From an uncultured Lachnospiraceae bacterium (lineage in GTDB: Bacteria > Bacillota > Clostridia > Lachnospirales > Lachnospiraceae), in the NCBI GenBank assembly GCA_947382415.1, contig CANCYO010000001.1:151110-215109 (forward strand): DNA of 64,000 nt, given 5' to 3'. A program made the translations under genes and the position numbers. Shown here one piece after another: positions 60,615-64,000 of this stretch; position 1 is the first letter of the stretch, and the number at the start of each line of letters is the position of its first letter. The notes under the pieces are model-generated. The model searched no databases. It saw only the letters and a list, made by a program, of their open reading frames with translations, and was not told the DNA's origin.

Positions 60615-61001
60615 ATGGCATTACCCAATGCTTATGCGCAGTATCAGAATAATCGAGTGATGACGGCAAGTCCCGCGGAGTTGACACTGATGCTTTATGA
60701 GGGCGCAATCAAGTTTGGCAATATTGCGGAGAGTGCTCTGGAGCAGAAGGATATCGCCAAGGCACATACCAATATTACGAAAGTTGAGAAAATCATCGAT
60801 TATCTGCGGCAGACGCTGGATATGAAGTACCCCGTGGCGCAGGATTTTGACAATATCTATGAATATCTGTCCAGGAGACTGGTGGAGGCCAACCTGAAAA
60901 AGGATAAGGCTATCATGGAAGAGGTCAATATGCATCTGAGATCTGTGCGTGACAATTGGAAGGAAGTAATGCGTATCAACCGGGAAAAGGGCGCCATATA
61001 G
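60615..61001 (+). CDS. fliS: Flagellin export chaperone FliS
   Basis: A 128-residue helical chaperone for flagellin. AYAQYQNNRVMTASPAELTLMLYEGAIKFGNIAESAL is the FliS signature (start with Tyr, ASP.L...LYE.A). It follows fliD by one base; the AGGAGG lies within the fliD end, so translation is coupled. FliS also binds FliW in Bacillus and so links to flagellin control. Confidence 0.95.
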   Translation: MALPNAYAQYQNNRVMTASPAELTLMLYEGAIKFGNIAESALEQKDIAKAHTNITKVEKIIDYLRQTLDMKYPVAQDFDNIYEYLSRRLVEANLKKDKAIMEEVNMHLRSVRDNWKEVMRINREKGAI

Positions 61002-61016
61002 AAAGGGACTGTGACA

Positions 61017-61490
61017 ATGGAGAATCAACTGAGTATTTTATCCGAGAGTCTGGACAAAAAGCTTCAGGTACTTCAGGAAATTCAGGAGTACAATACCAGA
61101 CAGGAGCAGGCCTTTAAACAGGAGCAGGCTGATCTGGAAAGTTTCGATGACGCCATGGAAGAAAAGGAACGCCTGATTGAAAAGCTGACTCATCTGGACG
61201 AGGGATTTGAGACATTGTTTGAGCGCGTGTCGGCGGAGTTAAAGGGCCATCGTGAGCAATATGCACCTCAGATCAAAGAGTTGCAGGAGAAGGTAAAACA
61301 GGTGATGGATCTGAGTGTGGCCATTCAGGCTCAGGAGGCGCGCAATAAGAAGCTGGTGGAGGACTACTTTTCCAAGGCGAGATCCGGACTGAAGCAGAAT
61401 CGGCAGAATTCCAGAGCCGCTTATGACTATTATAAAAACATGAACGGCGGTAGCGTGGTTCCGTCCCGATATATGGACAGCAAACAGTAA
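61017..61490 (+). CDS. FliT-like/FlgN-like flagellar chaperone
   Basis: A 157-residue coiled-coil protein (LSESLDKKLQVLQEIQEYNTRQEQAFKQEQADLESFDDAMEEKERLIEKLTHLDEGFETLFERV), helical throughout, in the position of FliT after FliS. FliT is a chaperone for the FliD cap; this protein belongs to that structural class, although sequence similarity to the named family cannot be measured here. Start at 61017 follows AAAGGGA; a GTG six bases earlier is possible. Confidence 0.78.
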   Translation: MENQLSILSESLDKKLQVLQEIQEYNTRQEQAFKQEQADLESFDDAMEEKERLIEKLTHLDEGFETLFERVSAELKGHREQYAPQIKELQEKVKQVMDLSVAIQAQEARNKKLVEDYFSKARSGLKQNRQNSRAAYDYYKNMNGGSVVPSRYMDSKQ

Positions 61491-61524
61491 TTAAAAAATT
61501 ATATAAAAAATTTTAATTTACCTC

Positions 61525-61551
61525 TAAAGTTTCTAAAAAACCATCCGATAT
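61525..61551 (+). promoter_or_regulatory. Sigma-28 promoter for the first flagellin gene
   Basis: TAAA (61525-61528), 15 bases, TCCGATAT (61544-61551). It implies a leader of about 180 bases before the ATG, which ends with CAAGGAGGAA at the ribosome site and also carries CAAGGATGGGG further up, candidates for CsrA binding. The rest of 61491-61740 holds no gene. Confidence 0.85.
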
Positions 61552-61740
61552 ACTTAGCAAGTAAAGCAAATGAACTTCAAGTTCAACGCTTTCTTCTAAA
61601 AGTAGCTGAAAGCTATCCGCACAATAGTGGACAGTTACTGTAACCACTACCGGGAAGCTGGAACGTGCGAACCGGACGAACGGTAGACAAAAATAATTGG
61701 CCTCAAGGATGGGGTCATCAAATTCAAGGAGGAATATATT

Positions 61741-62550
61741 ATGGTAGTACAGCACAACTTAACAGCAATGAACTCTAACAGAATGCTCGGCATCACCACT
61801 GCAAGCCAGGCAAAGTCCACTGAGAAACTGTCTTCCGGTTACAAAGTAAACCGTGCAGCAGATGATGCAGCAGGTTTGGCTATTTCCGAGAAGATGAGAC
61901 GTCAGATTCGTGGTCTGACTCAGGCTTCTGCAAACGCACAGGACGGCGTGTCCATGGTGCAGACAGCAGAAGGTGCTCTGAACGAAGTTCATGATATGCT
62001 GCAGCGTATCAATGAGCTGGCAGTTAAGGGCGAGAACGGTACTTTGACCTCCAGCGACCGTAGCTACATCAACAGCGAGGTTCAGCAGCTGATGAGCGAG
62101 ATCAACCGTGTTGCTTCCACCACGACCTTCAATGAGAAGAACCTGCTTACCGGTTCCTGCTCTAACGTAGATCTGCAGGTGGGCGCTGAGACTGGTCAGC
62201 ACATTACTCTGGCGATTACGAACATGAACTGCTCCAGCCTTGGTCTGACAGGCAGCGCAACAACGGCTACGAAAGCTGGTGCTTTGAACACTGCATGTAA
62301 GACTGCTATTGCAGCTTTGAATGAGCAGCGTTCTCAGCTTGGTGCTGTTCAGAACAGACTTGAGCACACCATCAACAACCTGGATAACATTGTTGAGAAT
62401 ACCACCAGCGCAGAGTCCGCTATCCGTGATACCGATATGGCTACTGAGATGGTTAGATACTCCAACAACAACATCCTTGCTCAGGCAGGACAGTCCATGT
62501 TGGCACAGGCTAACCAGAGCAATCAGGGTGTACTTTCCCTGCTCGGCTAA
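61741..62550 (+). CDS. Flagellin, first copy
   Basis: A 269-residue flagellin with only the conserved D0/D1 domains and almost no central D2/D3 domain, so the filament would be smooth. N-terminus MVVQHNLTAMNSNRMLGITTASQAKSTEKLSSG and C-terminus MVRYSNNNILAQAGQSMLAQANQSNQGVLSLLG are the helices that form the filament core. LQRINELAVKGENGTL is the D1 region recognised by TLR5 in other bacteria. Three cysteines (residues 140, 164, 186) are unusual. Preceded by its own sigma-28 promoter. Confidence 0.96.
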   Translation: MVVQHNLTAMNSNRMLGITTASQAKSTEKLSSGYKVNRAADDAAGLAISEKMRRQIRGLTQASANAQDGVSMVQTAEGALNEVHDMLQRINELAVKGENGTLTSSDRSYINSEVQQLMSEINRVASTTTFNEKNLLTGSCSNVDLQVGAETGQHITLAITNMNCSSLGLTGSATTATKAGALNTACKTAIAALNEQRSQLGAVQNRLEHTINNLDNIVENTTSAESAIRDTDMATEMVRYSNNNILAQAGQSMLAQANQSNQGVLSLLG

Positions 62551-62587
62551 TTCTGAGAGATTTGCGCAGACATTACAACAACTACCA

Positions 62588-62617
62588 AAGGGGATCGGCA
62601 AATGCCGGTCCCTTTTT
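62588..62617 (+). terminator. Terminator after the first flagellin gene
   Basis: AAGGGGATCGGC (62588-62599) pairs with GCCGGTCCCTTT (62604-62615) around AAAT, followed by TTC. The next flagellin has its own promoter 78 bases on. Confidence 0.85.
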
Positions 62618-62694
62618 CCGTGGTGCGTACAGACAGCGGATTAATATAAAACACTATACCGTAAAAAAATAAGCAAAATTTTTGTGGAAAAGAC

Positions 62695-62721
62695 TAAAGT
62701 TTTTTTCCGATGCTCCGATAT
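62695..62721 (+). promoter_or_regulatory. Sigma-28 promoter for the second flagellin gene
   Basis: TAAA (62695-62698), 15 bases, TCCGATAT (62714-62721). A motif TTAACAAGTAAAG follows the -10 and recurs with small changes after the other two flagellin promoters. The leader is about 75 bases, shorter than for the first copy. Confidence 0.85.
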
Positions 62722-62800
62722 ATTTAACAAGTAAAGTAAGTAAACAATAACAATTATAATAGGAAACCCAAAACAGGGCAGATTCAAGGAGGAAACAATT

Positions 62801-63610
62801 ATGGTAGTAAAGCACAACTTAACAGCAATGAACTCTAACAGAATGCTGGGCATCACCACAGCAAGTCAGGCAAAGTCCACAGAGAGATTATCCTCTGGAT
62901 ATAAGATCAACCGTGCAGCAGATGATGCAGCAGGACTGGCAATTTCCGAGAAAATGAGACGTCAGGTTCGTGGTCTGACACAGGCTTCTGCAAATGCACA
63001 GGATGGTATCTCCATGGTGCAGACAGCAGAAGGTGCTTTGAACGAAGTTCATGATATGCTTCAGCGTATCAATGAGCTGGCAGTTAAGGGCGAGAACGGT
63101 ACCCTGACCACCAGCGACCGCAGCTACATTGACAGCGAGGTTCAGCAGCTGATGAGCGAGATTAACCGTGTTGCTTCTACCACGACATTCAATGAGAAGA
63201 ACCTGCTCACTGGTTCCTGCTCTAACGTAGATCTGCAGGTGGGCGCTGAGACCAATCAGCACATCAACCTGAAGATTACTGCTATGAACTGCTCCGGCCT
63301 TGGTCTGTCCGGCAACGCAACGACAGCTACAAAGGCAGGCGCTCTGAACACCAGTTGTAAAAATGCTATCGCAGCACTGAACAAGCAGCGTTCCGATCTT
63401 GGTGCAGTACAGAACAGACTTGAGCACACCATCAGCAATCTGGATAACATTGTTGAGAATACCACCAGCGCAGAGTCCGCTATCCGTGATACCGATATGG
63501 CTACAGAGATGGTTAAGTACTCCAACAACAACATCCTTGCTCAGGCAGGACAGTCCATGCTGGCACAGGCAAATCAGGCAAATCAGGGTGTACTCTCTCT
63601 GCTTGGCTAA
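62801..63610 (+). CDS. Flagellin, second copy
   Basis: A 269-residue flagellin, same length and no indels relative to the first copy; I count 21 amino-acid differences, about 92 percent identity, clustered in the mid-region around residues 152-200 (for example TNQHINLKITAMNCSG). The three cysteines at 140, 164 and 186 are kept. The ends are nearly identical, as needed for filament packing. The Arg/Lys swaps at 29 and 239 are conservative. It is followed by a strong terminator. Confidence 0.96.
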   Translation: MVVKHNLTAMNSNRMLGITTASQAKSTERLSSGYKINRAADDAAGLAISEKMRRQVRGLTQASANAQDGISMVQTAEGALNEVHDMLQRINELAVKGENGTLTTSDRSYIDSEVQQLMSEINRVASTTTFNEKNLLTGSCSNVDLQVGAETNQHINLKITAMNCSGLGLSGNATTATKAGALNTSCKNAIAALNKQRSDLGAVQNRLEHTISNLDNIVENTTSAESAIRDTDMATEMVKYSNNNILAQAGQSMLAQANQANQGVLSLLG

Positions 63611-63643
63611 TTCTAAGAGTTTTGCACAGACGATACAGTAATT

Positions 63644-63678
63644 AAAAGGAGAATCGGCAAATGCTGGTTCTCCTTTTT
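63644..63678 (+). terminator. Terminator after the second flagellin gene
   Basis: AAAAGGAGAATCGGC (63644-63658) pairs with GCTGGTTCTCCTTTT (63663-63677) around AAAT, followed by more T. It is clearly homologous to the terminator of the first copy, with compensating changes. Confidence 0.87.
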
Positions 63679-63729
63679 TAACAAGAGATTGAGAGCATTA
63701 TAAATTTAATAAAAAAATGTAAAAAAAGG

Positions 63730-63756
63730 CTAAAGTTTTTTCCCGACGCTCCGATA
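63730..63756 (+). promoter_or_regulatory. Sigma-28 promoter for the third flagellin gene
   Basis: TAAA (63730-63733), 15 bases, TCCGATAT (63749-63756), then TTAAACAAGTAAAG. The leader of about 130 bases includes CGGCGGATTCAAGGAGG-like sequence just before the ATG. Confidence 0.85.
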
Positions 63757-63894
63757 TATTAAACAAGTAAAGCAAGTTTACCGGAATCTCAACAGGCAAT
63801 AACTAGAGAGAATGTCGGGAACAGCGGACAATTTAAGAATAGACAATAATACAGGAAGCTCCGAAAACAGGGCGGATTCAAGGAGGAAACAATT

Positions 63895-64000
63895 ATGGTA
63901 GTAAAGCACAACTTAACGGCAATGAACTCTAACAGAATGCTGGGAATCACCACAGCAAGTCAGGCAAAGTCCACAGAGAGATTATCCTCTGGATATAAGA
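63895..64000 (+). CDS. Third flagellin gene, cut by the window end
   Basis: The first 35 codons (MVVKHNLTAMNSNRMLGIT...) are identical in protein to the second copy as far as can be read, with silent DNA differences only. The ATG follows AGGAGGAAACAATT. It continues the tandem family beyond the window; the repeat unit of promoter, leader, gene and terminator is about 1.06-1.1 kb. Confidence 0.93.
   Translation, partial: MVVKHNLTAMNSNRMLGITTASQAKSTERLSSGYK

Overview
The window comes from a motile, Gram-positive, anaerobic-type Firmicute, most likely a Lachnospiraceae (Clostridium cluster XIVa) member close to Roseburia or Eubacterium. This is inferred from strong AGGAGG ribosome sites, consensus sigma-A promoters (TTGACA-17-TATAAT), a SAM-I riboswitch before metK, a K+-dependent type membrane pyrophosphatase, gene order typical of this family (argF-birA-DUF6145-coaX-dusB; greA-lysS) and a Bacillus/Clostridium-type late flagellar cluster. 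No rRNA, tRNA, CRISPR array, insertion sequence or prophage was seen.

Layout. 1-28.3 kb is mainly housekeeping: 3' part of galE, a hemolysin III/TrhA membrane protein, a small alarmone synthetase (relQ), a membrane-anchored coiled-coil protein built from eleven 11-residue repeats, a flavin reductase-like protein, a Y-family polymerase, a LysM/G5/M23 peptidase, murA, metK, an AT-rich membrane protein of unknown role, dnaE, pfkA, a TrmH-type methyltransferase, proC, an SH3/SleB-type hydrolase, an NfeD/SPFH pair, argF, birA, DUF6145, coaX, dusB, a hypothetical gene, greA and lysS. 28.3-41.7 kb is an accessory region rich in decay: an Rpn-type nuclease, two genes truncated against each other, a LysR gene, a TetR remnant, a MerR-like regulator, a flavodoxin lipoprotein / cyclophilin-like lipoprotein / carboxymuconolactone-decarboxylase-like / DUF4405 cassette with MATE and flavodoxin remnants inside it, a ZIP metal transporter, rtcB, an HNH nuclease beside a truncated Dam-type methyltransferase, and a RelB/RelE-type toxin-antitoxin pair. 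41.7-50.8 kb holds two convergent, 3'-overlapping MATE transporters, a small conserved-looking protein, the pyrophosphatase hppA and two large polytopic proteins resembling GT-C glycosyltransferases.

50.9-64 kb is a late flagellar regulon: flgM-flgN-flgK-flgK2-flgL-fliW-csrA, then flaG-fliD-fliS-fliT-like, then three tandem flagellin genes (the last cut by the window end). Sites matching the flagellar sigma factor (TAAA-N15-[G/T]CCGATA[T/C]) precede flgM and each flagellin, and a variant with a 16-base spacer lies inside an 18-bp inverted repeat before flaG. FlgM (anti-sigma-28), FlgN/FliS/FliT-like chaperones, FliW and CsrA give a complete set for coupling hook completion, chaperone release and flagellin translation.

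The less expected signals are the hendecad-repeat protein, duplicated flgK, flagellins with three conserved cysteines, the hairpin-embedded flaG promoter, several long palindromes overlapping promoters (hemolysin III, TetR/MerR intergenic, MATE, ZIP), and an apparently intact HNH nuclease whose partner methylase is broken. All product calls come from reading sequence and recalled family motifs; no database search was run.
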